NCBI GenBank assembly: GCA_039935415.1
Contig: JBDTKH010000005.1
Span: 1-64,000, forward strand
DNA: 64,000 nucleotides
Direction of reading: 5' to 3'
Source: Palsa-870 sp039935415
Lineage (GTDB): Bacteria; Chloroflexota; Dormibacteria; Dormibacterales; Dormibacteraceae
Of the stretch, positions 17,310-25,459 are shown in pieces. Both the position numbers and the translations under genes were made by a program. The notes beneath the pieces are model-generated. The model made no database searches and was not told the origin of the DNA. It was given only the letters and a program-made list of their open reading frames with translations. The number at the start of each line of letters is the position of its first letter. The first letter of the stretch is position 1.

Positions 17310-18497
17310 ATGTCAGATCTCAGGGTCGCCCTGCTCACCCGGGAGTACCCGCCCGACGTCTACGGCGGCGCCGGCATCGCTGTCGAATATCTGGCGCGCG
17401 AGCTGCGCCACCTCGCCGACGTCTCGGTCCACTGCTGGGGGCAGCCAAGGGACGAGCCGGGCGTTAGCAGCTATCAGCCTTGGTCCGCTCTGTCGGATCC
17501 AAAGCCAGAGGCGTCGGCCCTTCAAGCCATGTCCATCAACCTCGCCATGGCCGCGGCGGTCAAAGGCGCCGATCTCGCTCACAGCCACACGTGGTACGCG
17601 AATTTCGGAGGTCATCTTGCGAAGCTCATGTGGTCGATTCCCCACGTCATGACGATTCACAGCCTTGAACCGCTCAGGCCATGGAAGGCAGAGCAGCTGG
17701 GCGGCGGCTACGCGCTCTCGACCTTCTGCGAGAGAACCGCATGCGAAGCAGCCGACGCCGTCATCGCGGTTTCACATGGGGTACGCGACGATGTCCTGAA
17801 GTGCTACCCGGAGGTTGACCCGAGCCGGGTTCATGTGATTCACAACGGGACCGATCCGGAGATCTACCGTCCGCATCGTTCGGAAGAGACACTCACCCGT
17901 TTTGGTATCGACCCGAGCAGGCCATTCGCATTCTTCAACGGTCGCATCACGCGGCAAAAGGGCTTGCCGCTGCTCCTGGCCGCGGCCCTCAAACTCGATC
18001 CGCGCTTCCAGCTGGTGATCGTGGCCAGCAGTCCCGACACGCCGGAGATCGCCGCTGAGGTGACCGCTCTCGCGGATCGGGTTCGTGCCGAGCGAGGGAA
18101 CCTGGTCTGGGTCGATCGATTCATCACACAGGAGGATCTGATCCACCTCCATTCTGACGCCACGGTTTTCGTCTGCCCGTCAATCTACGAGCCATTCGGC
18201 CTCGTCAATCTCGAGGCGATGGCCTGCGAGTCGGCGGTGGTCGCCTCGCGCGTCGGCGGAATCCCCGAGGTCGTCGTGGACGGCGAGACGGGTTACCTGG
18301 TGGACTATGACCCCGAGAACCTCGAGGCGTTCACCACGGCACTGGCGACCCGCATCGAGGAGGTCATGGGCAACCCGGCTCTCGCGGCAAAGATGGGCAA
18401 GGCCGGCCGCGAGCGAGTGTTGCGTCACTTCGGCTGGCCGGCCATAGCCGCGCAGACTGTCGATCTCTACAACGCGGTCCTGCGCCGCCGGGCCTAG
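17310..18497 (+). CDS. glgA: Glycogen synthase / maltose-1-phosphate synthase type GT4
   Basis: 395 residues. The family's N-terminal REYPPDVYGGAGIAVEYLARE opens the GT-B fold. The C-terminal domain has NGRITRQKG and the nucleotide-binding E-x7-E in YEPFGLVNLE, followed by RVGGIPEVVVDGETG. Length and sequence match the Corynebacterium/Mycobacterium GlgA (GlgM) group, which uses ADP- or UDP-glucose to build alpha-glucan or maltose-1-phosphate; which product applies here is not decidable. The ATG at 17310 sits 11 bp after GGGAG and is preferred to the in-frame TTG at 17301, which would be too close to it. Confidence 0.9.
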   Translation: MSDLRVALLTREYPPDVYGGAGIAVEYLARELRHLADVSVHCWGQPRDEPGVSSYQPWSALSDPKPEASALQAMSINLAMAAAVKGADLAHSHTWYANFGGHLAKLMWSIPHVMTIHSLEPLRPWKAEQLGGGYALSTFCERTACEAADAVIAVSHGVRDDVLKCYPEVDPSRVHVIHNGTDPEIYRPHRSEETLTRFGIDPSRPFAFFNGRITRQKGLPLLLAAALKLDPRFQLVIVASSPDTPEIAAEVTALADRVRAERGNLVWVDRFITQEDLIHLHSDATVFVCPSIYEPFGLVNLEAMACESAVVASRVGGIPEVVVDGETGYLVDYDPENLEAFTTALATRIEEVMGNPALAAKMGKAGRERVLRHFGWPAIAAQTVDLYNAVLRRRA

Positions 18498-18625
18498 TCT
18501 TCGCGCGCCATCCTCCACTTCCACGGTGAGTCGGCGCCGGCCCGCGCGCACGTAATGGCGGCGGCCCGGCAGGCAAACGCGAGCGCCGACGTCAGCTCGG
18601 ATCACCGAGGTATGCGGGTGATCAC

Positions 18626-19588
18626 CTAGAGCCAGCCCCTGCGCTTGAACAGGTAGAGCTGGAAGGCTGTCGCCGCCAGCATCGTGCCGACGCCGACCGC
18701 GAAGGCAAGGTATGGCGTCTCGAGGATGCCGGTCAGGTACGCGAAGTTCATCCCGTAGAACCCGGTCAGGAAGCTCAGTGGCAAAAACACGCTCGCGATC
18801 ACTGTCAGTGTTTTCGTCGTCTGGTTCAGCCGGTTCGACACCGTGGACAGGTAGACGTCCATCGCGCTGGTCAACAGGTCCCGCAGGGAGTCGACCGTCT
18901 CGTACTGGCGGACGATGTGGTCGTAGACGTCGCGGTAGTACAAAGTCATGTCCGCCTGCTGGAAATGGACCCCGTGGGTGATCAGGCGCTGGAAAACGTC
19001 GCGCTGCGCGCCCAGGAAGCGGCGCATCTCGGTCACCGAATGCTTCAGGTGGTAGATACGCGTCAACGAGTCTTCATTTGCCTTCTTGGTGATCTGGTCT
19101 TCGAGCTGATCAACCGTTTCATCGAGCTCCTCGAGGACCGGGAAGGTTGCGTCAACCAGGGTGTCGACAACGAGGTATGTCAGGTAGGCGGGCTGCCCCT
19201 TGATCAGCTCCGGGCTCTTCGCGATGCGCTCCTGAAGCGCGAGCAGCGATGGCGCCGGGTCCAGGTGGACGCTGATCAGGTAGTTGGGACCGACGAACAG
19301 GTGGTTCTCCTGAAACACGAGCTCGTCATCCTCCCACGCGGCCTGGAAGATCACGGCGAAGTTGTAGGTGGGGTACTCGTCAACCTTTGGCCGCTGGTCC
19401 TGGTGCTGGATGTCTTCGATCGTCAAAGGGTGAAACTGGAACGTTTCCTGGAGAAGCTTGAAGTCGTCCTGGTCGGGCGACTCGATGTCGAGCCAGAACC
19501 CGTCCTTCTCCGCGGCTCCGAAACATCGCACGACGTCGGCCAGGTGGGCCGTCTCGTTTCGCCCGCTGATCGTGAAGAGCGTCCTCAT
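18626..19588 (-). CDS. corA: CorA-family Mg2+/Co2+ transporter
   Basis: 320 residues. A cytoplasmic N-terminal domain and long helices (about 1-255) are followed by two C-terminal membrane helices. The signature YGMNF lies at the end of the first helix (VFLPLSFLTGFYGMNF), and the protein ends with a basic tail FKRRGWL. CorA forms a pentameric Mg2+ channel gated by cytoplasmic Mg2+. Divergent from the S51 peptidase gene; the 94-bp gap holds a nested inverted repeat that might regulate either gene. The start ATG has a weak binding site (AGGAGA). Confidence 0.94.
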   Translation of the reverse strand: MRTLFTISGRNETAHLADVVRCFGAAEKDGFWLDIESPDQDDFKLLQETFQFHPLTIEDIQHQDQRPKVDEYPTYNFAVIFQAAWEDDELVFQENHLFVGPNYLISVHLDPAPSLLALQERIAKSPELIKGQPAYLTYLVVDTLVDATFPVLEELDETVDQLEDQITKKANEDSLTRIYHLKHSVTEMRRFLGAQRDVFQRLITHGVHFQQADMTLYYRDVYDHIVRQYETVDSLRDLLTSAMDVYLSTVSNRLNQTTKTLTVIASVFLPLSFLTGFYGMNFAYLTGILETPYLAFAVGVGTMLAATAFQLYLFKRRGWL

Positions 19589-19608
19589 CTCCTGGGCATG
19601 CTAAGGGC

Positions 19609-19662
19609 TGGTCCCACCAGATGGAACCAACGCTAAGGTTCCACGTGATGGTGGCGACCAGC
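19609..19662. promoter_or_regulatory. Nested inverted repeat between divergent corA and S51 peptidase
   Basis: Three arms nest around one centre: CTGGT (19609-19613) with ACCAG (19658-19662), CACCA (19616-19620) with TGGTG (19650-19654), and TGGAACC (19623-19629) with GGTTCCA (19638-19644), loop 8 nt. All 17 pairs are perfect, separated by small bulges. It could be an RNA hairpin in either leader or a set of operator half-sites. Confidence 0.5.
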
Positions 19663-19682
19663 TGGGCAGCGAGGTCGGGCTC

Positions 19683-20378
19683 ATGACCCGCTTCCTTCTC
19701 ATGGGCTCCGGCGAGTTCCTGCCGTGGTCGAATGAGGCCGAGCGCTTCGCATTGGACCTGACCTTGCGAACCGGTCCCATCGCCATCCTGCCGACTGCCA
19801 GCGCTCCGGAGGGCGACCAGGTCTTCAACCGGTGGGCAAACATGGCGCTGGCCCATTACGCGAGCCTGAATCTGCCCGCCCGGCTGGTTGGACTGAAGTC
19901 GCGGGAGGACGCGGCCGACCCTGAGCTCACTGCCGCCGTGGACGGGGCGAGCATGGTCTTCTTCTCCGGTGGCAACCCGGTCCACCTTCACGACACCCTC
20001 GACGGCACCCCGTTCCTCGATGCGATCACGCGTGCCCTGGCCCGCGGCGCCGTCTTCGCGGGCTGCAGCGCCGGCGCGATGGTGGCAAGCGCCCGCGCGG
20101 TCGGCGCAGGCGGGCCGTCATTTCGTTCGGCCGGCCTCGGACTCGTCCCCCACGTTCGATTTGGCGTGCACTGGAACCGCGTCCCCGGGTTCCCGGGGTC
20201 GAAACGTTTCATGGTCGCCGGCGTCGAACGCACCGATTCATTCATTGGCATAGACGAGATGACCGCGATCGTCGGCGATGGGGTCGAGTGGCTCGTCTTC
20301 GGGCAGGGCAGGGTCGAGGTGCGTCGACTGGGCAAGCGAACCCGCTTCGGCGCAGGCGATGAGTTCAGTCTGGCCTGA
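19683..20378 (+). CDS. S51-family serine peptidase (peptidase E / cyanophycinase-like)
   Basis: 231 residues. The nucleophile elbow GCSAGAM places the catalytic serine at 129, following FFSGGNPVHLHD (94-104), which carries other conserved S51 residues. Family members hydrolyse Asp-X dipeptides (PepE) or cyanophycin. The protein is close to PepE in length and lacks a signal peptide, so it is probably cytoplasmic. Which substrate is used cannot be told. Translation starts at the ATG following GAGGTCGGGCTC. Divergent neighbour is corA. Confidence 0.85.
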   Translation: MTRFLLMGSGEFLPWSNEAERFALDLTLRTGPIAILPTASAPEGDQVFNRWANMALAHYASLNLPARLVGLKSREDAADPELTAAVDGASMVFFSGGNPVHLHDTLDGTPFLDAITRALARGAVFAGCSAGAMVASARAVGAGGPSFRSAGLGLVPHVRFGVHWNRVPGFPGSKRFMVAGVERTDSFIGIDEMTAIVGDGVEWLVFGQGRVEVRRLGKRTRFGAGDEFSLA

Positions 20379-20418
20379 CGCCGGCGTCGCACATTGAAGG
20401 TGGCGCGGGCTTAGCTCG

Positions 20419-20621
20419 CTACTTTCCGATCAGGACGTCGGTCGCCTTGATGATCACGGTCACCCGATCGCCGGCCTTGAGCTTCAACCGCTTGAGAGAG
20501 CTCTCCGTGATCGCGACCACGATCTTGCCGCCTTGATCTTGACCTCAACCTCCGCCATGACGGTGCCCGACTTGACGCGCCTGACCTGGCCCTTCAGCTG
20601 ATTGCGACCGCTGATTTCCAT
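20419..20621 (-). pseudogene. mop: Mop-type molybdate-binding (TOBE) protein, single-base frameshift
   Basis: From the ATG at 20621 (good site AGGAGG) the protein reads MEISGRNQLKGQVRRV and then AEVEVKIK, after which the frame is lost near 20532. Adding one G in the GG run restores GGKIVVAITESSLKRLK and then GDRVTVIIKATDVLIGK, a normal 67-residue molbindin ending at 20419. The gene length (203 nt) is one short of a multiple of three. Molbindins store or buffer molybdate. Its place after modC fits that role. Whether the deletion is biological or a sequencing error cannot be decided here. Confidence 0.85.
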
Positions 20622-20665
20622 TGTCTGATCCTCCTGAACTCGTACGGACTGCGTCACCGCGAATT

Positions 20666-21718
20666 TCACGCCGGATAGACCACCACGTCGGTGGCCTTGA
20701 ACGAGAGCCAGACCTCTCCACCCTTGGCGAGGTCCAGCTCTGCGAGTGCGGCTGGCGTGACCTCCGCGACCACAGGCACATCGCCCGCGATGTGCACCCG
20801 CACGCGATCGCCGAGCAGCTCGATTCCGTCGGCGCGCCCGGGCCAGACGTTGCGGGGACTGCCCTCTGGCCGCTGCCGGTGAACTGACACGGCGCGCGGA
20901 TGTATGAGCGCGAAAACGGTTCCAGCTACCGCGTCGGCCGCGGCGACGGCCCGGCCGCCCGGCAGCCGGACGAACCCATGGTCCGCCTCGCCGCGAAGCA
21001 GGTTGACGCCGACGAGGTCGGCGACGTATTTGGACCTCGGGTGCGCTGTGACCTCCGCCGGCGTGCCCGTCTGCACGTGCCGCCCTTCCTCCATGACGAT
21101 CATCCGGTCGGCGAGCGTCACCGCCTCGAGGGGATCGTGGGTCACGACCAGGCGAAGGCCTCGAAACGATGCAAGGTGCTGCTTGAGGTCGCGCCGAACC
21201 TCGGCTCGAGTTGTCACGTCAAGCGCGGCCAGCGGCTCGTCGAGCAGGAACAAGCGCGGGTTCGGCGCCAGCGCGCGAGCCAGGGCGACACGTTGGCGCT
21301 CGCCGCCAGACAGGACGGAAGGCTTCGACTTCGCGTACTTCGTGAGACCAACCCTGTCGAGCCACTGCATGGCGCGCGCGGCCGCCTCCGAGCGCGGCAT
21401 TCCACGTGAGCGGAGGCCGAAGGCCACGTTGTCGAGAACGCTCAGGTGTGGGAACAGGAGGTAGTCCTGGAACACGACCCCGATCGAGCGCTTCTCTGTG
21501 GGCACGTACTGGTTTGTGGCCGTGTCTTCGAGGACCTCGTCGTCGAGCCGGATGCGCCCCGCATCGATCGGTACGAGACCTGCGACCGCGCGCAGCAGGG
21601 TTGTCTTGCCTGCTCCGTTTGGCCCCAGCAGCGCCACGACCTCGTCCTCCTGGAGGACGAACTCCATGTCGAGGTGCAGCGAGCCGAGGGTCAACCGCAC
21701 CGACGCCTCGAGGCTCAC
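20666..21718 (-). CDS. modC: Molybdate ABC transporter ATP-binding protein
   Basis: 350 residues from a GTG at 21718 that overlaps the modB stop (GTGA). Walker A LLGPNGAGKTT, signature LSGGERQRVALARAL, Walker B LFLLDEPLAALD and the H-loop VVTHD are intact. A C-terminal TOBE domain (about 285-350) ends with SFKATDVVVYPA, typical of ModC and able to bind molybdate. It energises uptake by ModB with ModA as receptor. Longer in-frame starts exist but would run through modB. Confidence 0.93.
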   Translation of the reverse strand: MSLEASVRLTLGSLHLDMEFVLQEDEVVALLGPNGAGKTTLLRAVAGLVPIDAGRIRLDDEVLEDTATNQYVPTEKRSIGVVFQDYLLFPHLSVLDNVAFGLRSRGMPRSEAAARAMQWLDRVGLTKYAKSKPSVLSGGERQRVALARALAPNPRLFLLDEPLAALDVTTRAEVRRDLKQHLASFRGLRLVVTHDPLEAVTLADRMIVMEEGRHVQTGTPAEVTAHPRSKYVADLVGVNLLRGEADHGFVRLPGGRAVAAADAVAGTVFALIHPRAVSVHRQRPEGSPRNVWPGRADGIELLGDRVRVHIAGDVPVVAEVTPAALAELDLAKGGEVWLSFKATDVVVYPA

Positions 21719-22500
21719 GCCGAGCCAAGCCAGCGATTCCTGAGGCCGATCAGAACCAGCAGCGAGACTGCCAGGAGGACCAGGCTCAAGACGAATGAAG
21801 ACTCCGGGTTGGTCTGGAGCAAGAGGTAGACCGCAAGCGGCATCGTCTGCGTGACACCGGGGAAGTTGCCCGCGAAGGTGATCGTCGCGCCGAACTCCCC
21901 CAGGGCTCGAGCCCAGCAGAGGACCGCGCCGGCGAAAAGCGAAGGCGCGATCAGGGGCAGCGTGACGCGGGTGAAGATCGTCCAGCGGCGCGCCCCCAGA
22001 GCGCGCGCTGCCTCCTCGTACCTGCGGTCCATCGAGCGCAGGCCCGCCTCCACTGTGAGGACGAGAAACGGCATCGCCACGAAAGTCTCCGCCATGACCA
22101 CGCCCGCCGTCGTGAATGGAAGGGTGATGCCGAACGTGCTGTCGAGCCACGATCCCAGCAGACCTCGCCTGCCGAAGGCGAGCAGCAGGGCGATGCCTCC
22201 CACGACCGGCGGCAGAACCATGGGCAGCGTGGTCAGCGCGCGCAGGACCGTGCGGCCCGGGAACTCAACTCGCGCGTAGATCCACGCGAGCGGCACCCCG
22301 AGCACCAGGGCCAGCGCGGTGGCCGACAGCGACGCCTCGAGCGACAGCTTGAGCGCCTCCAGCGTGTCCGCGGATGTCAGCGACTGCACCGCGTCATGCC
22401 ACGGCGTCCTAACGATCAGGCCGACCAGCGGCACGATGAAGAAGGCGGCCCCGACGGTCGCCAGCACGCCAATCGCCAGCGGCGCCCGCTCGCGCCTCAT
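21715..22500 (-). CDS. modB: Molybdate ABC transporter permease
   Basis: 261 residues with about five to six membrane helices. The cytoplasmic EAA loop EEAARALGARRWTIFTRVTLP (about 165-185) contacts ModC. LTTLPMVLPPVVGGIALLL is the usual ModB helix. It lies 3 bp after modA and overlaps modC, so the three are one transcription unit. Confidence 0.94.
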   Translation of the reverse strand: MRRERAPLAIGVLATVGAAFFIVPLVGLIVRTPWHDAVQSLTSADTLEALKLSLEASLSATALALVLGVPLAWIYARVEFPGRTVLRALTTLPMVLPPVVGGIALLLAFGRRGLLGSWLDSTFGITLPFTTAGVVMAETFVAMPFLVLTVEAGLRSMDRRYEEAARALGARRWTIFTRVTLPLIAPSLFAGAVLCWARALGEFGATITFAGNFPGVTQTMPLAVYLLLQTNPESSFVLSLVLLAVSLLVLIGLRNRWLGSA

Positions 22501-22503
22501 GGC

Positions 22504-23274
22504 TCAGGCGTGCTGGAAACCGAAGGACGCCAGCGTCGACTGGCCGTCTGCGGAGACCACGTAGGTGATGAAGGCATGGGCGATGTCCAGGTTTTTCGAT
22601 CCCTTGACGGTGACGACCGGGTACGTCGCGATGACGTTGACGACGTCGGGGACTTGAACTCCCTGGACATTGGACCCGGCTGCCCGCACGTCGGTCGTGT
22701 AGACGATGCCGGCGTCTGCCTCGCCCAGCTCGATCTTGGCGACCACGGACTTGACGTCGGTCTCGAGGCTTTTCGGCGTGACCTTCACGCCGGCTGTCGC
22801 CAGTGCCTGCAGCGCGTACTTGCCCGCTGGAACAGAGGAGCCCTCGGTGATGTAGATCACCCCGGGCTTGGCAAGATCGGCCAGGCCGTTGATCCCCTTC
22901 GGGTTGCCCGGCGCGACGACGATCTCGAGCTTGTTATGGGCAAACACCTGCGAGGAGCCGGCGGTGAACCCATCGGCGTTGAGCTTGTCCATGTTGGCGG
23001 TGTCGGCCGAGGCGAACACGTCGGCCTGGGCGCCCTGCTCGATCTGCGTCACGAGGGTTGGAGTGCCGGCAAAGTTGATGAAGAGAGCGACCGACGGATG
23101 GGCCTGGTGGAAGGACTTGCCGAGGGCGTTGAACGAGTCGGTGAGCGACGCGGCGGCGAAGATGTTCATCGAGCCGTTGAGGGATGCCGGCGAGCCGGCG
23201 GCGGTACCCCCTGTGCTCCCGCAAGCGGCGACGACTAACGCGATTGCCACCAGTGATGGAACACGCATCAGCAT
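22504..23274 (-). CDS. modA: Molybdate-binding lipoprotein
   Basis: 256 residues with a lipoprotein signal peptide ending in the lipobox VVAAC (cysteine about 18). The mature domain has the ModA blocks NIFAAASLTDSF and FAGTPTLVTQIEQGAQADVFASA, which bind the oxyanion, and later DAGIVYTTD. It is the extracytoplasmic receptor for molybdate/tungstate, anchored by lipid as expected for an organism without a free periplasm. The start could instead be the ATG at 23268. Confidence 0.93.
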   Translation of the reverse strand: MLMRVPSLVAIALVVAACGSTGGTAAGSPASLNGSMNIFAAASLTDSFNALGKSFHQAHPSVALFINFAGTPTLVTQIEQGAQADVFASADTANMDKLNADGFTAGSSQVFAHNKLEIVVAPGNPKGINGLADLAKPGVIYITEGSSVPAGKYALQALATAGVKVTPKSLETDVKSVVAKIELGEADAGIVYTTDVRAAGSNVQGVQVPDVVNVIATYPVVTVKGSKNLDIAHAFITYVVSADGQSTLASFGFQHA

Positions 23275-23286
23275 CCGACCCCTCGC

Positions 23287-23685
23287 TCAGCTGCTCGGCA
23301 GCTCGATCACGACGTTGGTTGATTTGATCGAGGCCACGGCCACGACGCCCGGCTTGAGACCCAGCTCGTCAGCCGCTTCCCGGGTCATCAAGGACACGAT
23401 CCGGTGCGGTCCTGCCTGCATCTCGACCTGGGCCGCCACCGCATCCTTCACGACGCGGGTCACGATTCCCCGGAAACGGTTTCGCGCGGACTCGCTGACG
23501 ATCGTGGGCGGGTCCGGTCGCGGCTTCGCCGTCATGTAGCGAGCCAGGGCGGCGCCGTCGATCTTCCGCTGACCGCCGGCCGATCGAACCGTCTTGATCC
23601 GGCCCGAGTCGACGAGCCTCCTCACGGTGTCCGGGCTGACCCGCAGGAGTTCGGCCGCCTGCCCGATCCTCAGGTGCTCGCTCAC
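23287..23685 (-). CDS. HTH-TOBE molybdate-responsive regulator
   Basis: 132 residues from the GTG at 23685. An N-terminal MerR/excisionase-like helix-turn-helix (RIGQAAELLRVSPDTVRRL, 6-24) with wing GGQRKIDG is followed by a TOBE/Mop domain (about 68-130, from RNRFRGIVTRV to KSTNVVIEL). This is a one-component version of ModE: DNA binding in the first half, molybdate binding in the second. It is the first gene of the mod operon, 12 bp before modA, so autoregulation is likely. An 18-bp palindrome lies 70 bp upstream. An earlier in-frame start at 23763 seems too long. Confidence 0.85.
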   Translation of the reverse strand: MSEHLRIGQAAELLRVSPDTVRRLVDSGRIKTVRSAGGQRKIDGAALARYMTAKPRPDPPTIVSESARNRFRGIVTRVVKDAVAAQVEMQAGPHRIVSLMTREAADELGLKPGVVAVASIKSTNVVIELPSS

Positions 23686-23754
23686 CGGATCGACTGTAGC
23701 AAATACGGCCCTCGTGGGTGATGCAGCCAGCGAACGCCTTACGAATCCGCGGGT

Positions 23755-23772
23755 AGCTGGCAATTGCCAGCT
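23755..23772. promoter_or_regulatory. 18-bp perfect palindrome between mod operon and WS/DGAT gene
   Basis: AGCTGGCAATTGCCAGCT is a perfect palindrome in the 143-bp divergent region. It lies 70 bp upstream of the HTH-TOBE regulator start and 57 bp upstream of the acyltransferase start. It is a good candidate operator for a dimeric regulator, possibly that regulator itself. Confidence 0.5.
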
Positions 23773-23828
23773 TTGGCGCCTGCGGGATCGGACCCGGCAC
23801 GCGCATCAACAGCGCATAGACTGCGGCG

Positions 23829-25316
23829 ATGGACCGCATGAGTCCGCAGGACGCCATGTTCCTGGCCGTCGAGGACGATCGGAACCCCATGCACATCGGG
23901 AACGTGTCGGTATTTGTCGGCCCAGCACCGCGTTACGGCGACCTCGTCCGGACGGTGGCCGCAAATCTCCACCTGGTCCCGCGCTACCGGCAGCGGGTCC
24001 GGTTCGTCCCGATGGAGCTCGGCCGCCCGGTGTGGGTCGACGACCCACATTTCCAGATCCTCTATCACATCCGCCACACGGCAATTCCTCGTCCTGGATC
24101 GGCCGAGGAATTGCGCAACCTTGCAGGTCGTGTCTTCGCCCAGAACCTCGACAGAGGCAAGCCTCTCTGGGAGTTGTGGATGGTCGAGGGCCTGGAGGAT
24201 GACCGGTGGGCGCTGATCTCGAAGGTCCACCACTCCATGGTCGACGGCGTCGCGGGCACCGACCTGCTCACCGTGCTGCTCGACCGCGAGCCCCAGCCGC
24301 CGCCTAAGAAGGCTCCGCCTTGGCGGGCGGCCCCCGAGCCAAGCGACCTGCACCTGCTGGCCGACGCAGCCGCGGATGCCATCGTGGATCCGATCAACCG
24401 CCTCCGCGGCCTGCCGATCGTTGCGCGCGCAAGCCTCGCCGGCGGACTGGGCCTGGGCATGGGCATGGGCAACCTCACTGACGCCTGGAACTTCGTGAAC
24501 TCGCTCGGCAGCTGGAGGCAGCCGACCGTGGGGTCGCTCAACGGACCCATCGGTCCGCATCGCAGGTGGAGCTGGGCGAATGCGACCCTGGCGCAGGTCA
24601 AAGAGATTCGCGAAGCATTCGGCGGCACGGTCAACGATGTCGTCCTGAGCGCGATCACCAGGGGATTCCGGGACCTCCTCGTCAAGCGCGGCGAGACGGT
24701 GACCGGCAAGGTCGTGCGGACGCTGGTTCCGGTGTCGGTCAGGCATGAGAACGAGCGAGGCCTGTACAACAACCGCGTCTCGGGTCTCTTCCCCGGACTC
24801 CCGGTCGGAATCAAAGACCCCGTCGAGCGCCTGAACGCCGTCCGGAAGCAGATGGAGCGCTTCAAGGGATCCGGTCAGGCGGTCGCCGGCGACGTGCTGA
24901 CCCGGCTTTCCGGCTTCGCCCCGCCGATGCTGCTCGCGGTGAGCACCCGGCTGGCTGTGCGTTCCCAGCAGAGGCTGGTCCAGACGGTCACGACCAACGT
25001 GCCGGGCCCGCAGTTCCCCCTCTACGCCGCCGGCAAGCAGATGCTGTACTCGTACCCGTACGTCCCGATCGCCGGCCACGTGCGGATCGGGGTCGCGATC
25101 TTCTCCTACCTCGGCGGCCTCAACTTCGGGGTTACGGGTGACTACGACTCGGTCCCGGACCTCGAGGTGCTGACCCGAGGGATCGAGTCGGGAATCGCCG
25201 AGCTCCTCGAACTCGCCCGACGGCCCGGCAAGGTGGCGGCGAAGTCCAACGGCGCCAACGGGGCGGCGCGTCGGCCTCCGCGCCGCCACACAAGGGTCAT
25301 CAGCAACCGCGCGTAG
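23829..25316 (+). CDS. Wax ester synthase / diacylglycerol acyltransferase
   Basis: 495 residues. The catalytic motif HHSMVDG lies at 134-140, preceded by the family's PLWELWMVEGLEDDRWALISKV start of the second half-domain. C-terminal blocks TNVPGP and PVGRI-like LNFGVTGDYDSVPD are recognisable. WS/DGAT enzymes transfer acyl groups from acyl-CoA to fatty alcohols or diacylglycerol, making storage wax esters or triacylglycerol; common in actinobacteria and relatives. The first ATG gives MDRMSPQDAMFL, the usual N-terminus. The patatin and acyl-CoA genes elsewhere in the window fit lipid storage and turnover. Confidence 0.92.
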   Translation: MDRMSPQDAMFLAVEDDRNPMHIGNVSVFVGPAPRYGDLVRTVAANLHLVPRYRQRVRFVPMELGRPVWVDDPHFQILYHIRHTAIPRPGSAEELRNLAGRVFAQNLDRGKPLWELWMVEGLEDDRWALISKVHHSMVDGVAGTDLLTVLLDREPQPPPKKAPPWRAAPEPSDLHLLADAAADAIVDPINRLRGLPIVARASLAGGLGLGMGMGNLTDAWNFVNSLGSWRQPTVGSLNGPIGPHRRWSWANATLAQVKEIREAFGGTVNDVVLSAITRGFRDLLVKRGETVTGKVVRTLVPVSVRHENERGLYNNRVSGLFPGLPVGIKDPVERLNAVRKQMERFKGSGQAVAGDVLTRLSGFAPPMLLAVSTRLAVRSQQRLVQTVTTNVPGPQFPLYAAGKQMLYSYPYVPIAGHVRIGVAIFSYLGGLNFGVTGDYDSVPDLEVLTRGIESGIAELLELARRPGKVAAKSNGANGAARRPPRRHTRVISNRA

Positions 25317-25423
25317 AACCAGCCCATGGGCCGTGCCTTTGTGGAGGACAAAACAGTGCATTCCATCGCATTCGAGTGTCGCTCCGGCGAAAGGCCCCTA
25401 CATGTGAGGTCCTTTGGCCCTCA

Positions 25424-25440
25424 TTGACAGCGCCTGTCAA
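25424..25440. promoter_or_regulatory. 17-bp inverted repeat, possible TetR-type operator
   Basis: TTGACAG-CGC-CTGTCAA, arms of 7 bp with a 3-bp centre, all paired. It ends 19 bp before the GTG of the SRPBCC-like gene. TTGACA is also a consensus -35 box, so a repressor bound here could block a promoter. The spacing to a clear -10 box is not convincing. Confidence 0.45.
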
Positions 25441-25459
25441 CGGCACGATGTGATGTGAA

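Noticed and set aside
20666..22150. Much longer modC start reaching through modB
   Set aside because: The extension is a shadow of modB; the GTG overlapping the modB stop gives the correct family length.
23287..23763. Longer N-terminus for the HTH-TOBE regulator
   Set aside because: The extra 26 residues show no conserved pattern and would cover the palindromic operator candidate.
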